A stretch of 64,000 bases of DNA. It comes from CAVYHJ01 sp963768165 [NCBI: uncultured bacterium]. GTDB lineage: Bacteria; UBP4; UBA4092. Shown one piece after another: positions 8,159 to 18,286 of the stretch. The stretch spans positions 248,001 to 312,000 of the forward strand of contig CAVYHJ010000028.1 of the NCBI GenBank assembly GCA_963768165.1, given 5' to 3'. Numbering within the stretch: position 1 is the stretch's first letter; each line of letters begins with the position of its first letter. A program made the translations under genes and the position numbers. Below the pieces are notes generated by a model. It was given only the letters and a program-made list of their open reading frames with translations, was not told the origin of the DNA and did not search any database.

Positions 8159-10192
8159 ATGACCGTTACCAAGATTCCCAAATTTCTTTATGGGGGAGAT
8201 TATAATCCTGACCAATGGCCTAAAAATATCTGGCAGGAAGATGTTCGTATGTTCCGGTCGGCGAATATCAATATCGCCTCTGTCGGTATCTTTAGTTGGG
8301 CGGCATTACAGCCCAAAGAAGACCAGTTTAATTTTAGTTGGCTGGATGAAGTGATAGATTTGTTGTATAAGAACGGTGTTTCCATTTGTCTGGCAACCTC
8401 GACTGCCGCACAGCCTGCCTGGCTTTCGAGAAAATATCCAAGTATCCTCCCTGTCGATAAGGATGGCAAGAAGCATAAGCATGGGGGACGCATGAACTAT
8501 TGTCCCAACAGCCTGGATTTCCGAAAAGCTTCTCAAACCATAGCTCGCAAATTAGCAGAAAGATATAAAGACCATCCGGCGCTAGCCCTGTGGCATGTCT
8601 CCAATGAATATGGTCCTAATTGTTATTGTGATACCTGTGCGGCAGAATTCCGGAAATGGGTTCAAAAAAGATATAAAACTCTCGAAGAACTGAATCTAAG
8701 ATGGTATACCAATTTCTGGGGACATACCCTTTATGACTGGGAGGAAATAGTACTCCCTTCCCATCTATCGGAAGAATTTCCTTATGCCACCAAAGGGATG
8801 AGTTGTTTCCAAAGTATTTCCCTAGACTATTTTCGATTTATGTCAGAAAGTAATCTAGCCTGTTATTTAGGAGAACGGAATATTCTGAAACAAATTACCC
8901 CCCATATCCCGGTAACTACCAATCTGATGGGAACTTTTAAGAATCTAAATTATTTTGATTGGGCAAAACATTTGGATGTGATTTCCTGGGATAATTATCC
9001 CTCGGCAAAAGATGATATCGGGCATGTGGCGATGCGCCATGATTTAATGCGAAGTTTAAAGGGGGACCAGCCATTTTTGTTGATGGAACAAACCCCCAGC
9101 CAGCAAAATTGGCAATGGTACAATTCCCTCAAGAAGCCGGGAATTATGCGATTATGGAGTTACCAGTCTGTAGCTCATGGGTCCGATTCAGTCATGTTCT
9201 TCCAATTACGTCGGTCCCGGGGCAACTGTGAAAAATATCATGGTGCACTCATCGCTCATGCCGGTCATGAAAATACCCGTGTGTTTCAAGAGTGTAAACA
9301 ATTGGGGAATGAGTTGTCCTCCCTGGGTAATGAGATTCTGGATTCCAAGGTAAAATCCCGTGTCGGCATCCTGTTTGATTGGGAGAACTGGTGGGCCGTC
9401 GAATTATCCAGCGGTCCCAGTGTGGATATGATGTATGTCCCACAAGTTGAGAAATATTATAAAGCTTTTTACAACCATAACATCCCGGCGGATTTATTGC
9501 CGGAAGAAGGGGATTTCTCCCGGTATGATTTAATCGTGGCTCCACTGATGTATATGGTCAAACCCGGTGTTGCCAAAAGATTGGAAGAGTTTGTGAAAAA
9601 AGGCGGGACTTTTATTACCACCTTCTTTAGCGGGATTGTGAATGAGAATGATTTGGTTACCATGGGCGGGTATCCCGGTGAATTGAGAGCACTGTTGGGA
9701 ATTTGGTCTGAGGAAATCGATGCCTTATTCCCAGAACAATCCAATTCCATCGTCTTTAAGAAAAAATATGGAAATCTGAAGAAATCCTATACCTGCGGAA
9801 TGCTCTGTGATTTGATCCATGCGGGATCGGCAAAAATCCTGGCCGTCTATGGAAAAGATTTCTATAAAGGCCGACCGGTCTTGACAGAAAATAAATTCGG
9901 TAATGGGAAAGCCTATTATGTCGCCTCCGACCCCGAACCGAAATTCCTGGATGAGTTTATTCACCTGATATGTAAAGAAAAAGGTATCCAATCTTTGCTG
10001 GAAACACCGGAGAAAGTAGAAGTCACTCAACGAATCAAAGGGAATAAAACCTTTACCTTTGTCTTAAATCATAATCCTGGTCTAAAAGAAATCAATCTAG
10101 GTTCGGATATTCAACAAAACCTACTTACCGGAAAAAGTATTAAAGGGAAAGTGAAAGTACCGGGGAATGGTGTCTTGATTTTACAAAAGTAA
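8159..10192 (+). CDS. GH42 beta-galactosidase-like enzyme, cytoplasmic
   Basis: 677 residues, the usual GH42 length. The N-terminus YGGDYNPDQWP is the family signature. The acid/base Glu is in WHVSNEYG (E150) and the nucleophile Glu in LLMEQTPS (E310). The structural zinc site of GH42 is complete: C115 (MNYCPNS) and the CYCDTC cluster (C155, C157, C160). After the barrel come a trimerisation-type domain (about 405-610; GILFDWENWWAVE) and a small C-terminal beta domain. No signal peptide. Family members release terminal beta-galactose from oligosaccharides. The start is supported by CAGGAGAAAAAT before ATG 8159. It probably acts on imported galactosylated oligosaccharides. Confidence 0.94.
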   Translation: MTVTKIPKFLYGGDYNPDQWPKNIWQEDVRMFRSANINIASVGIFSWAALQPKEDQFNFSWLDEVIDLLYKNGVSICLATSTAAQPAWLSRKYPSILPVDKDGKKHKHGGRMNYCPNSLDFRKASQTIARKLAERYKDHPALALWHVSNEYGPNCYCDTCAAEFRKWVQKRYKTLEELNLRWYTNFWGHTLYDWEEIVLPSHLSEEFPYATKGMSCFQSISLDYFRFMSESNLACYLGERNILKQITPHIPVTTNLMGTFKNLNYFDWAKHLDVISWDNYPSAKDDIGHVAMRHDLMRSLKGDQPFLLMEQTPSQQNWQWYNSLKKPGIMRLWSYQSVAHGSDSVMFFQLRRSRGNCEKYHGALIAHAGHENTRVFQECKQLGNELSSLGNEILDSKVKSRVGILFDWENWWAVELSSGPSVDMMYVPQVEKYYKAFYNHNIPADLLPEEGDFSRYDLIVAPLMYMVKPGVAKRLEEFVKKGGTFITTFFSGIVNENDLVTMGGYPGELRALLGIWSEEIDALFPEQSNSIVFKKKYGNLKKSYTCGMLCDLIHAGSAKILAVYGKDFYKGRPVLTENKFGNGKAYYVASDPEPKFLDEFIHLICKEKGIQSLLETPEKVEVTQRIKGNKTFTFVLNHNPGLKEINLGSDIQQNLLTGKSIKGKVKVPGNGVLILQK

Positions 10193-10233
10193 TTTATAGA
10201 AACAAACTAAGTCTCAAACTATTATTTTCTATT

Positions 10234-12015
10234 ATGAAAACTCATTTTATACCCAGAAATAATAAAGTCATTTATATTCTTACAATAGTTTTGGTTTTAG
10301 TAGGGATAATTACCCTATTAACAAGTACAATTGCACAGGAGAGCTCCAATAAAGAATCCAAAACAGAACGTGATGCAAGGATGAAATGGTGGCGGGAAGC
10401 CCGTTTCGGGATGTTTATCCATTGGGGATTATATGCCGTTCCGGCGGGTACTTGGAATGGGAAACAAATTGACGGAATCGGAGAATGGATTATGCATAAT
10501 GCCCGAATCCCGGTAAGTGATTATGCCCGATTGACCGCTCAATTCAATCCTGAAAAATTCAATGCGGATGCATGGGTAACCCTGGCTAAAAATGCCGGGA
10601 TGAAATATATCGTTATTACCGCCAAACATCATGACGGGTTTGCCATGTTTCATACCCATGCCAGCCCGTATAATATTTATGACGCAACCCCGTTTCATCG
10701 GGACCCATTGAAAGAATTGGCAGCGGCATGTAAAAAACAGGGCATTAAACTCGGATTTTATTATTCCGAAGCACAGGATTGGCATCATCCGGGTGGTGCT
10801 ACCTACGATGGACATTGGGATAAAGCACAGGATGGAAATATGGATGATTACCTAAAAAATATTGCCTATCCCCAAGTCAAAGAACTATTAACTAATTATG
10901 GCAAGGTAGCGGTATTATGGTGGGATACTCCGGCTGATATGAACAAGGAACGGGCTAATTATTTGTCATCCTTGCTGAAACTGCAACCTGATATTATTAC
11001 TAACGACAGATTGGGTGGAGATGTACCGGGGGATACCCAAACACCGGAACAATACATTCCCCCGACTGGATTTCCCAATCGGGATTGGGAAACCTGTATG
11101 ACGATGAACGATACTTGGGGATATAAGTCTTATGATAATAATTTTAAATCTGCCAAGACCTTAATCAGGAATTTGATTGATATTGCCAGTAAAGGCGGAA
11201 ATTATTTACTCAATGTCGGTCCCACGGCGGAAGGATTAATGCCCCAACCCAGTATTGAACGGCTCCAGGAAATCGGGAATTGGATGAAAACAAATAGCGA
11301 AGCAATTTATGGTACCACTGCCAGTCCTTTTAAAAAATTATCCTTTGGCCGTTGCACCCGGAAAGGGCAAACTCTCTATCTCCATGTTTTTACCTGGCCG
11401 GAGGATGGGAAAATAGTAGTACCCATGACCAATAAGATAACCCAAGTTTACTTATTGGCTGATCCAAACGAGAAATTACCTTTTATTTCCACCAAAGATG
11501 GGCAGGAAATAGTCCTCCCGACTTTAGCGCCGGATACCGTTGCCAGTGTGGTTGTATTAAAAATAATCGGTGAACCCAACCCGATTATGATAAATAAAAT
11601 ACTATCTCAGAATCCCGATGGGTCGATTCAATTATTGGCAGAAGATGCCGACTTAAAAGGGAATACCATTACTGTCGAAGGAGAAAAGGAATTTAATATC
11701 GGGTATTGGTCCGATGTGAATGATATTGCCCAATGGCAAATACACGTTAATAAACCCGGTAAATTCAATGTGACTATTATCTATGCCTGTGATTCGAGTA
11801 CTCCCGGGACTGAATATACACTGAAAGCAGGTAACCAATCGATTACCGGAATAGTTAAAGCCACTCCCGGATGGCAGAAATATATAACCGAATCATTAGG
11901 CTCTTTGCAGATTGATAAACCCGGTGAAGTTCTCTTTACCGTCCAACCGAATCGAAAACCCTTGATGGCTTTGATGAATCTCCGGAAAATCACACTCACC
12001 CCCTCTAGGGATTAG
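10234..12015 (+). CDS. GH29 alpha-L-fucosidase, exported, with C-terminal beta domain
   Basis: 593 residues. An N-terminal hydrophobic segment (about residues 12-34) acts as signal peptide or anchor. The catalytic part opens with WWREARFGMFIHWG, continues with the conserved TAKHHDGFAMF, and carries the probable nucleophile Asp in VLWWDTP (D231), as in GH29. Residues about 455-593 resemble the carbohydrate-binding-like beta sandwiches often appended to fucosidases. It follows GH42 by 41 bp and is the last gene of the plus-strand series; a hairpin at 12036-12062 follows. No clear Shine-Dalgarno is seen before ATG 10234. The reaction known for the family is removal of alpha-L-fucose, for example from fucosylated xyloglucan. 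Confidence 0.93.
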   Translation: MKTHFIPRNNKVIYILTIVLVLVGIITLLTSTIAQESSNKESKTERDARMKWWREARFGMFIHWGLYAVPAGTWNGKQIDGIGEWIMHNARIPVSDYARLTAQFNPEKFNADAWVTLAKNAGMKYIVITAKHHDGFAMFHTHASPYNIYDATPFHRDPLKELAAACKKQGIKLGFYYSEAQDWHHPGGATYDGHWDKAQDGNMDDYLKNIAYPQVKELLTNYGKVAVLWWDTPADMNKERANYLSSLLKLQPDIITNDRLGGDVPGDTQTPEQYIPPTGFPNRDWETCMTMNDTWGYKSYDNNFKSAKTLIRNLIDIASKGGNYLLNVGPTAEGLMPQPSIERLQEIGNWMKTNSEAIYGTTASPFKKLSFGRCTRKGQTLYLHVFTWPEDGKIVVPMTNKITQVYLLADPNEKLPFISTKDGQEIVLPTLAPDTVASVVVLKIIGEPNPIMINKILSQNPDGSIQLLAEDADLKGNTITVEGEKEFNIGYWSDVNDIAQWQIHVNKPGKFNVTIIYACDSSTPGTEYTLKAGNQSITGIVKATPGWQKYITESLGSLQIDKPGEVLFTVQPNRKPLMALMNLRKITLTPSRD

Positions 12016-12035
12016 TTCTTAACTTATTTTTTATC

Positions 12036-12062
12036 CCCTAAAATAACCGGCAGGTTTTAGGG
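12036..12062 (+). terminator. Hairpin terminator candidate after GH29
   Basis: CCCTAAAA (12036-12043) pairs perfectly with TTTTAGGG (12055-12062), followed by a loosely T-rich stretch. It lies between the convergent GH29 gene and the minus-strand gene at 12068, so it may serve both. Confidence 0.55.
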
Positions 12063-12067
12063 TTACT

Positions 12068-12712
12068 TTAATGATTTTTATTTTCTATTTCCTTTTTAAC
12101 TTCATTTTTCATGTCATCATCAATTAACTCATATTGTGTATCAATCCAAGATACATAATCATCTACCTTTATATTTAGTTTCTTATACTTTTCTTTATTA
12201 TTCATTAATTCTGATTTTTGTTTTTTCAATATTTGCTCTGCATTATCAACCTGTTGTAAATATTGGGACTTCTTACCAGACCGGAAATAAACACCAGCTA
12301 ACATCTGTTCAATTCCAAATTGATATTGCCAACCTACTGGGAAACCATCAACGATAGGATTTGGTTTATCATTAATTTCATTTTTCATATCTTTGGACAA
12401 ATCTTCCATCTGCGTAACATTTTTTTCTTCTAATAAAATGCCTATTAGAATCCACTTTGTATATATACGATACCAACGATTTGTCTCTGAGTTATCCTTA
12501 TGGAGAATCAATATTTTGTTACATTCAGCTTTTGCCTGATCATATTCTTTTTTGTAAACGTGATTAATGACTTTATTAAAGTCTTTCTCATTTAATTCTT
12601 CTCCCGTTGTTGATTTAACTGCCGTTGCTAGAGAATTACTAAAATATACCGATAAAATTATTATTAAGTAAATGATCACTCTTCTTCTTAATTGTGATAG
12701 AAAAATTTTCAT
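12068..12712 (-). CDS. Secreted TPR-like hypothetical protein
   Basis: 214 residues starting behind AAAGGAGATCTC. The first about 32 residues are basic then hydrophobic, a signal peptide or anchor. The mature part is charged and helical, with one TPR-like segment (YKKEYDQAKAECNKILILHKD) that resembles the tandem helices in the TPR gene at 38222. The rest (AEQILKKQKSEL and following) looks like coiled or paired helices rich in Lys, Glu and Asn. Base composition is more AT-rich than the neighbouring hydrolases, which may mean separate acquisition. Function unknown. Confidence 0.75.
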   Translation of the reverse strand: MKIFLSQLRRRVIIYLIIILSVYFSNSLATAVKSTTGEELNEKDFNKVINHVYKKEYDQAKAECNKILILHKDNSETNRWYRIYTKWILIGILLEEKNVTQMEDLSKDMKNEINDKPNPIVDGFPVGWQYQFGIEQMLAGVYFRSGKKSQYLQQVDNAEQILKKQKSELMNNKEKYKKLNIKVDDYVSWIDTQYELIDDDMKNEVKKEIENKNH

Positions 12713-12819
12713 GAGATCTCCTTTTTTGTATTCACTGAGTGCTAAAAAATAATTACATTTTTATCTCATCTTAATATCCTTTCTAGTGCTCTTAAATATA
12801 GCATAAATGCCCCATAAAC

Positions 12820-12918
12820 TGTCATTCTGAGTAACGAAGAATCCCTGCCTAAGGCGCTTTATCACAGGTAGAACTCAGAGATTCTTCGCAGACTCAGGCT
12901 CGATGGTCGAGGGTGACA
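12820..12918. repeat. Degenerate interspersed palindromic repeat
   Basis: Starts TGTCATTCTGAGTAACGAAG and ends with AGATTCTTCGCAGACTCAG and TGACA, giving imperfect inverted arms. The wording matches a palindrome type (TGTCATTCTGAG...GAAGAATC) that I know as widely scattered in several environmental bacterial genomes. It lies in the 629-bp gap between the genes at 12068 and 13342. Confidence 0.5.
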
Positions 12919-13047
12919 AATTCTGATAGTCTTAAGTCTTAAGTTTCAGGTTTCAAATTAAAAACGAGAATCTGAAAGTATGTCAAAATTGCATAGCTAA
13001 ATTTGCGATTTAAGGGGGTTAAAATATCACAAAATTGGGTATGAGTT

Positions 13048-13139
13048 ATCTCCGTACCATCTCCATACCATCTCCGTACCATCTCCCATTGAAGAAAAGT
13101 GAGGAATCGGTTCGGGACAGGATTTGAGACTCTTTCAGG
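13048..13139 (+). repeat. Iteron element, copy 1 (11-bp repeats plus TTTCAGG box)
   Basis: The unit ATCTCCGTACC is repeated three times (13048, 13059 with one change, 13070) with a partial fourth unit at 13081-13087. The box CTTTCAGG lies at 13132-13139, 84 bp from the first unit. The same arrangement recurs at 33373-33470 and, inverted, at 58939-59032. Confidence 0.6.
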
Positions 13140-13289
13140 TGGGTTTGTTGTTTATAGGTTAATTTTGAGTGGTTTCTGAAGGTTTTAAAAGAGGAGGCCA
13201 TAAATTTGGTTTTTATAAGATGGATACTGTAGAGGAGTACCTAGGAGGGTCAGACCCACCTAGGTACTGTTCCGTACCCGAACCGATTC
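13104..13289. repeat. Non-coding segment bounded by 13-bp perfect inverted repeats, with inner palindrome
   Basis: GAATCGGTTCGGG (13104-13116) and CCCGAACCGATTC (13277-13289) are perfect inverted repeats. Inside, 13236-13268 is an almost perfect 33-nt palindrome (arms AGTACCTAGG and CCTAGGTACT, with inner GGGTC-A-GACCC). No reading frame is credible. The shape is that of a small MITE-like element or a structured RNA. It partly overlaps iteron copy 1. Confidence 0.55.
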
Positions 13290-13341
13290 TTTCGGGTTAG
13301 GTGTATCTACTAAACTGGTTTACTTAGGGGGTACGTTTTTA

Positions 13342-16300
13342 TTATTCGATATTTACCCCTTCCAGTACCACGGCTGGTTTTTCACCCCGGGCATCGGCTT
13401 TTTGCAGTTCAATCGTAATGGTTTTCTGCTCATGAGGCATTAGGGAAACATAATTATCACTATACATCACCGGTAAAATCCGCTCTTTGCTCTTTTCACC
13501 AATAGCTTTCAGTTTCACCATCAAAGCCGGATGATTGGTATGATTCCCCAGTTGGACTGTGAGATACCACCGATTCTGGTCTTGTTTGAGAACAGTATTC
13601 ATATCCAGTTTTACCTTGGGGAGTTTCCGGATGGCTTTAAAATTATTTTCTTCGATACCTCGCCAATAGAAATTTTCCGACACAATCTCTTTTCCCCTTT
13701 TCAAAGAAAGCCGGAGAAAATATACACTGCTCAACCCATACGTTGTTTCCACTTCAAAACAAAGAACCGACTGAAAGTCGGCGATACAACTTACCGTGCT
13801 GTCTTCCGGACAGGTTACGGCAACCGTTTTTTGAGATTTTAGCGTTCCATCCAAATTAAAGATTTCCATGGTCGCGGTGAGTCCATCACCCTTTGGTTCA
13901 CTATAATTGACCACTTCAACTTCATTCGTTAAGGCATTCCATTGAATATGCAAGGGCTCATTAGCCTTCTTACTGCCAAAATAAGCCGCCGTCGGCTCGA
14001 AATAATAATCATAGGTCTGCCAGACCAACGAGGGCCATGCCGGATGACTCATCCATAATAATAACCCCATCCGGTTCTTACTTTGCGCTTCAAACATCGC
14101 TCGATATCCCTGGTAATTAATCCATTGGGCATATTCCAACCATTCTTTTAAATTATCCACCGGACCGAAACTGTCTTCTAACATCTGGTTATAGGTTGAC
14201 CCGCCCATCGCGCCAAACTGGCAAAAGTCATGTACTCCCCATAACCGGCTCTGCGGCCATAAATAACTCTCCGGCATCGTTTGTCTTAAACTTTCATAGG
14301 AAATAACGTTCGGCATCCCTAATTCACTGTGCAGTTTCTCGGTTGCTCTTTGCTCAAAATAAAATTTCACGGGCATGGCTCGATACGGCCCGCCGCCGCT
14401 CACGACACCGAACGCTGAATTCGAAATATAATGGATATCCGGATGGAGAACCGGTAATAATTTTCTTATCCCGGTATCGATTGCCTCCGGGGGATTGCCT
14501 TCATTCCGACCACAATATAACCCTATCGAAGGATGATTACGAACCCGTTTTACAAAATCTTCCACATTCTTTAAGAACATATCATTGTCATTGGGATTCG
14601 GCCCATCCAACGGGTTTGCCAGCCAGAAATCCTGCCATACCATAATCCCGTACCGGTCACAGGCATCATAAAACTCGTCATCACCCGTCTGTCCCACCCA
14701 ATTCCGAATCATAGTGAAATTCATATCCTTGTGGTATCGGACGGCGATATCATATTCCCGATTGCGGTATCGGAGTAGCTCTTCAGGAAAACCCCAGTTT
14801 CCTCCTCTGCCAATAAACCTTTTTCCATTTACCCAGATTTTCAATACCCCACTCTCTTCCGAATAAGTCATCTCCCTAAGACCTGTTTGGAAGGTTTTAA
14901 TATCTGAGACTTGATTATCCCCGGTCACAAATTGGAGTTCCACCGTATACAGGTTTTGCTCACCATACCCGTTTGGCCACCATAATTTCGGATGGCTCAA
15001 TCGTAACGATGGGTTGGTTGACGGATTTAGTTTGACATTAATTGTATTTGACGCAGCTATGGTCACCGGTTGTTCAAAACTCACTTCACCAATCTTTCCC
15101 CGCAACGTTCCGGATATACTTTTCGAACCATGATTACACAGGGTCACTTCCACTTTTATATCCGCCGACGTGGTATCCGGCAATGGTAAATGAGCCGATA
15201 CAAACGGGTTTTCTATGGTGACCGGTCCGCTTTCAGATAGATATACCTTATTCCATATCCCGGTGTTCCGCCCCCGGATGGTGGGTATCCAATCCCAGCC
15301 TACGGAGGCATGAAAAGTCGGATTATCCGCGCCTAATTCTCCACCATTAGCATCCGGCGTATATTTCGTTTGTTCGGTTACAAATCCCGGGTGATCATTC
15401 TTAAATAGATGCACTGCCAAGGCATTTTTATCTCCCGGCACCAATATCCCCGTCACATCAAACTTCCCGCGAGTAAAGGCTCCCTCCATCCGGCCAAGCT
15501 TTTGCCCATTTAAATAGATATCGGCTTTCCAGTTGATTCCATCAAAATTCAGAAATACCTTTTTCCCCGCATAACTAATTGGAGCGACAAACTCATTCCG
15601 ATACCAAAAATTAGAATAAAAAAATGAATCCGAAATCATTAATTGGTTGTCTCCATAATTTGGCTCGGGTATCGCACCGGCATTCAAATAACTCACCAAC
15701 ACGGTCCCGGGTACTGTGGCTATTATCCAATCCCGGTCATTAAACCCGGGTTTGGATATTGATTCTCCATAGGCTTTGGCCAGTAATTCCCTTTGAACTT
15801 TCCATGCGCCACCGGCTAAATCTAATCTTCCATCCTCTGTTCCCTCTGGTTGAACATGGGAAACAGCCACAAATCCCCCTCTCCCATACACTTCCATTTC
15901 ACTTAATATATATCCTTCGGGATACATCGGCTTTCTCATGAGAATTCGTACATATCTCCCTTTTACAGCTTTATCCAGTTTAATTTCATCGGTTGGTTCA
16001 GGACTCTGAGGTAATGTGCTTATATCCGTCCAATGCAAAGCATCGTTTGATATCTGGACTGAACCCGACTGGGCTTTCCTTATCCAATACAAAACTATCC
16101 GGTCAAAGGAACATTCGTTTCCCAAATCCACATACACCCATTCATTGCTTTTTCCTTCACTCATCCAAGCACTGGTAAATTGATATGGACCTCCAATCAT
16201 CGCCGCCTTGCCTCGCGAATACATTTCCAAATCCGCGATATTCCATCGGAGAGCGTTCGGAGAATCAAATCCCAGCCGATAATAATGGTATCGGACGGTG

Positions 16301-16974
16301 GTACTTAAATTAAAAGGATAATTTAATATCCTTAGATTGGGTGGAGAAAATCTTCGTCGAAATCCAGTGGTTGTCTCACCGGGTAAACTGTCCCCGCTCA
16401 AGGTGCTCAAAGTCACCCATTGAGTTCCATTCTCTGAACCGCTCATGGTGATATCCCAGTGTTTTGCATCAGAACTATCGACTATCATACTGCCCAACAA
16501 ATTAATACTATCGATACTTGGGATAATACTGTTTCCTTTCAGTTCTATCTGAATCCAACCTTTTGTCCCTTCGAACCCTTTACCGGTCATAGGATGCCGG
16601 TCTAATATATATTGCCGCTCGTCTTTGCTCACTAATCCATCACTGCAGGTGACCACCAGCCAGCCAGGTAGCTGGGTTTCTTTGATTCCATCGGTAATCA
16701 ACTGCGCTGTCAGGTTATAATCATAACTGCTGGAATGATATGCCGGACGATGTAATGCCAGATTCCTATAATGGGTTGTATCCGGTTGCATCACAGGCGA
16801 ATAATCTTCCTTTTTATCCCCCGGATAAATTCCTATTCCCCGACTGTAGTCCTGCGCTTGTACGAATGGAGGAATCGTATTCATTAGCACCAGCATCATC
16901 AATACGAATATTGTGAATAGGGTTGAAAAGGATAGGTTCTTTTGAATTTGTTTCTGCAGAGTTAACTTATTCAT
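13342..16974 (-). CDS. GH2-family beta-glycosidase (mannosidase/exo-glucosaminidase type) with discoidin-like domains, secreted
   Basis: The ATG at 16974 follows AAAGGGGAG and gives 1210 residues with an N-terminal basic stretch and hydrophobic signal segment ending near FVQAQ; the frame is open about 62 codons further upstream but without a ribosome site. Residues about 50-360 hold two F5/8 type C (discoidin/CBM32-like) regions (YRNLALHRPAY; GRYVRILMRKP). GH2 sugar-binding, Ig-like and TIM-barrel domains follow. Likely catalytic Glu residues are E825 in YCGRNEGNPP and E884 in HSELGMP. The layout fits beta-mannosidase or exo-beta-glucosaminidase enzymes; the substrate cannot be fixed. A mannosidase would complement the GH26 mannanase, which is inference. 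Confidence 0.88.
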   Translation of the reverse strand: MNKLTLQKQIQKNLSFSTLFTIFVLMMLVLMNTIPPFVQAQDYSRGIGIYPGDKKEDYSPVMQPDTTHYRNLALHRPAYHSSSYDYNLTAQLITDGIKETQLPGWLVVTCSDGLVSKDERQYILDRHPMTGKGFEGTKGWIQIELKGNSIIPSIDSINLLGSMIVDSSDAKHWDITMSGSENGTQWVTLSTLSGDSLPGETTTGFRRRFSPPNLRILNYPFNLSTTVRYHYYRLGFDSPNALRWNIADLEMYSRGKAAMIGGPYQFTSAWMSEGKSNEWVYVDLGNECSFDRIVLYWIRKAQSGSVQISNDALHWTDISTLPQSPEPTDEIKLDKAVKGRYVRILMRKPMYPEGYILSEMEVYGRGGFVAVSHVQPEGTEDGRLDLAGGAWKVQRELLAKAYGESISKPGFNDRDWIIATVPGTVLVSYLNAGAIPEPNYGDNQLMISDSFFYSNFWYRNEFVAPISYAGKKVFLNFDGINWKADIYLNGQKLGRMEGAFTRGKFDVTGILVPGDKNALAVHLFKNDHPGFVTEQTKYTPDANGGELGADNPTFHASVGWDWIPTIRGRNTGIWNKVYLSESGPVTIENPFVSAHLPLPDTTSADIKVEVTLCNHGSKSISGTLRGKIGEVSFEQPVTIAASNTINVKLNPSTNPSLRLSHPKLWWPNGYGEQNLYTVELQFVTGDNQVSDIKTFQTGLREMTYSEESGVLKIWVNGKRFIGRGGNWGFPEELLRYRNREYDIAVRYHKDMNFTMIRNWVGQTGDDEFYDACDRYGIMVWQDFWLANPLDGPNPNDNDMFLKNVEDFVKRVRNHPSIGLYCGRNEGNPPEAIDTGIRKLLPVLHPDIHYISNSAFGVVSGGGPYRAMPVKFYFEQRATEKLHSELGMPNVISYESLRQTMPESYLWPQSRLWGVHDFCQFGAMGGSTYNQMLEDSFGPVDNLKEWLEYAQWINYQGYRAMFEAQSKNRMGLLLWMSHPAWPSLVWQTYDYYFEPTAAYFGSKKANEPLHIQWNALTNEVEVVNYSEPKGDGLTATMEIFNLDGTLKSQKTVAVTCPEDSTVSCIADFQSVLCFEVETTYGLSSVYFLRLSLKRGKEIVSENFYWRGIEENNFKAIRKLPKVKLDMNTVLKQDQNRWYLTVQLGNHTNHPALMVKLKAIGEKSKERILPVMYSDNYVSLMPHEQKTITIELQKADARGEKPAVVLEGVNIE

Positions 16975-17182
16975 ATGACTCCCCTTTGACGTATATGAAA
17001 TTTTAATTTCTTGTCTCTCCGATACAATACCCTTGCACCAACATTCTACCCTGAATTGACCCATTTTAAAATATCTTTCCATTTCTATTAGACCTATTCT
17101 TATCAATTTTAATTCATAGAGATGTTTAGGAACCAGTTTTGATAAACATTTAGTAGTCATCGTGAAACCTTCATCCTAGTGC

Positions 17183-17188
17183 TATACT
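17183..17188 (+). promoter_or_regulatory. -10-like box 6 nt before the Kelch gene start
   Basis: TATACT lies 6 nt upstream of ATG 17195, with no Shine-Dalgarno in between. This spacing would place the transcript start at the start codon itself, a leaderless arrangement. The same pattern precedes the genes at 23581, 25034, 26435 and 61061. Confidence 0.45.
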
Positions 17189-17194
17189 AAATAT

Positions 17195-18250
17195 ATGCTG
17201 AGAAGAATATTATTATTGTTACTCATAGGGACCTTTGTCAGAGAGAGTGCTTATGCAACTTACACTCTCTCTGACTGGCAGATTATCAGTTATATGAACG
17301 AGTACCGTTCGGACTTTGAAGCAATTATTGTACAGGGATATATATATGCTATAGGAGGTGGTGATTACGCCTCCAACGATAGTGTCGAACGTGCGCAGTT
17401 GTTGACAAATGGAAACCTTGGTCCTTGGCAATATGTGAATCAGATCGCTACAACACAATTAATTCTTTTTTCTGCCGTTACCGCTAATAATTCTATTTAT
17501 CTGATTGGTGGTGATTCATATACCTTTAACCCAACTCCTGTCTTGTTAAATACAGTTGAACGAGCGACAGTCAATGCGGATAATACTTTAAGTTCTTGGA
17601 GTGTGTTATCAAGTCATTTGAATAGCCCACGTTTTGGTCATGTAGCAGTAGTAGCCAACAATCGAATATATGCCATCGGTGGAGATAATGAGAATTCAGT
17701 GGTACTTAATACAGTGGAATATGCCGACATTAATACTGATGGTACCTTGGGTGCTTTTACACTTTCAACGGCACATCTGACTATGGCAACACAAATATTA
17801 TCCGGTGTTTATTTTCAAAATCATATCTATGTTGCCGGAGGGGTTAATTCCACAGCATCCGTTATAGGTCCTACAGAAGTAGCACAGGTATATCCCGATG
17901 GTGAATTAGGTGCTTGGCAGGATATCAATACCACGATAACCTCACATATAGAAACTGATGCTGTAACTGATGGACAATATCTTTATATTGTTGGTGGTGG
18001 TTATTCTAGCTATGCAGGAGCATCCGGTCCTGTAGAAAGTGCTCAATTGTATTCTATTGGGAGTGTTGGGAGTTGGCAATACGAACCTTCTTTAAATATA
18101 GGAAGGAATGGTATGTCCGCCGTGATTAATTATCCTTACATTTATGCCGTAGATGGATATAATGATGCCTATGGGGATATGAATAGTATTGAACAAGCCA
18201 TGATTCTTCCATTATCCGTGGAAAAGAAATACTGGGAAATCTTTCAGTAA
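17195..18250 (+). CDS. Secreted Kelch-like beta-propeller protein
   Basis: 351 residues with a signal peptide (RRILLLLLIGTF, cleavage near SAYA). Six or so repeats of about 50 residues carry Kelch features: a strand with IYAIGG, IYLIGG, IYVAGG or LYIVGG, then a V-E-x-A phrase and LGxW (for example VERAQLL, LGPWQ). Such propellers bind partners or carbohydrate at the surface. There is no enzymatic motif. It sits between the GH2 gene (divergent) and GH95 (convergent, 36 bp apart), so an accessory role in glycan binding is possible but unproven. The start has no ribosome site but has a -10-like TATACT 6 nt upstream. Confidence 0.82.
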   Translation: MLRRILLLLLIGTFVRESAYATYTLSDWQIISYMNEYRSDFEAIIVQGYIYAIGGGDYASNDSVERAQLLTNGNLGPWQYVNQIATTQLILFSAVTANNSIYLIGGDSYTFNPTPVLLNTVERATVNADNTLSSWSVLSSHLNSPRFGHVAVVANNRIYAIGGDNENSVVLNTVEYADINTDGTLGAFTLSTAHLTMATQILSGVYFQNHIYVAGGVNSTASVIGPTEVAQVYPDGELGAWQDINTTITSHIETDAVTDGQYLYIVGGGYSSYAGASGPVESAQLYSIGSVGSWQYEPSLNIGRNGMSAVINYPYIYAVDGYNDAYGDMNSIEQAMILPLSVEKKYWEIFQ

Positions 18251-18286
18251 AACCACTGTAAATTTGTAGGGAAATATCCTTTCTTA

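Noticed and set aside
13048-13087. CRISPR-like array
   Set aside because: Units are only 11 bp, adjacent without spacers, and no cas genes are present.
16975-17160. Extension of the GH2 gene upstream to 17160
   Set aside because: No ribosome site, and the ATG at 16974 has AAAGGGGAG and begins the signal peptide.
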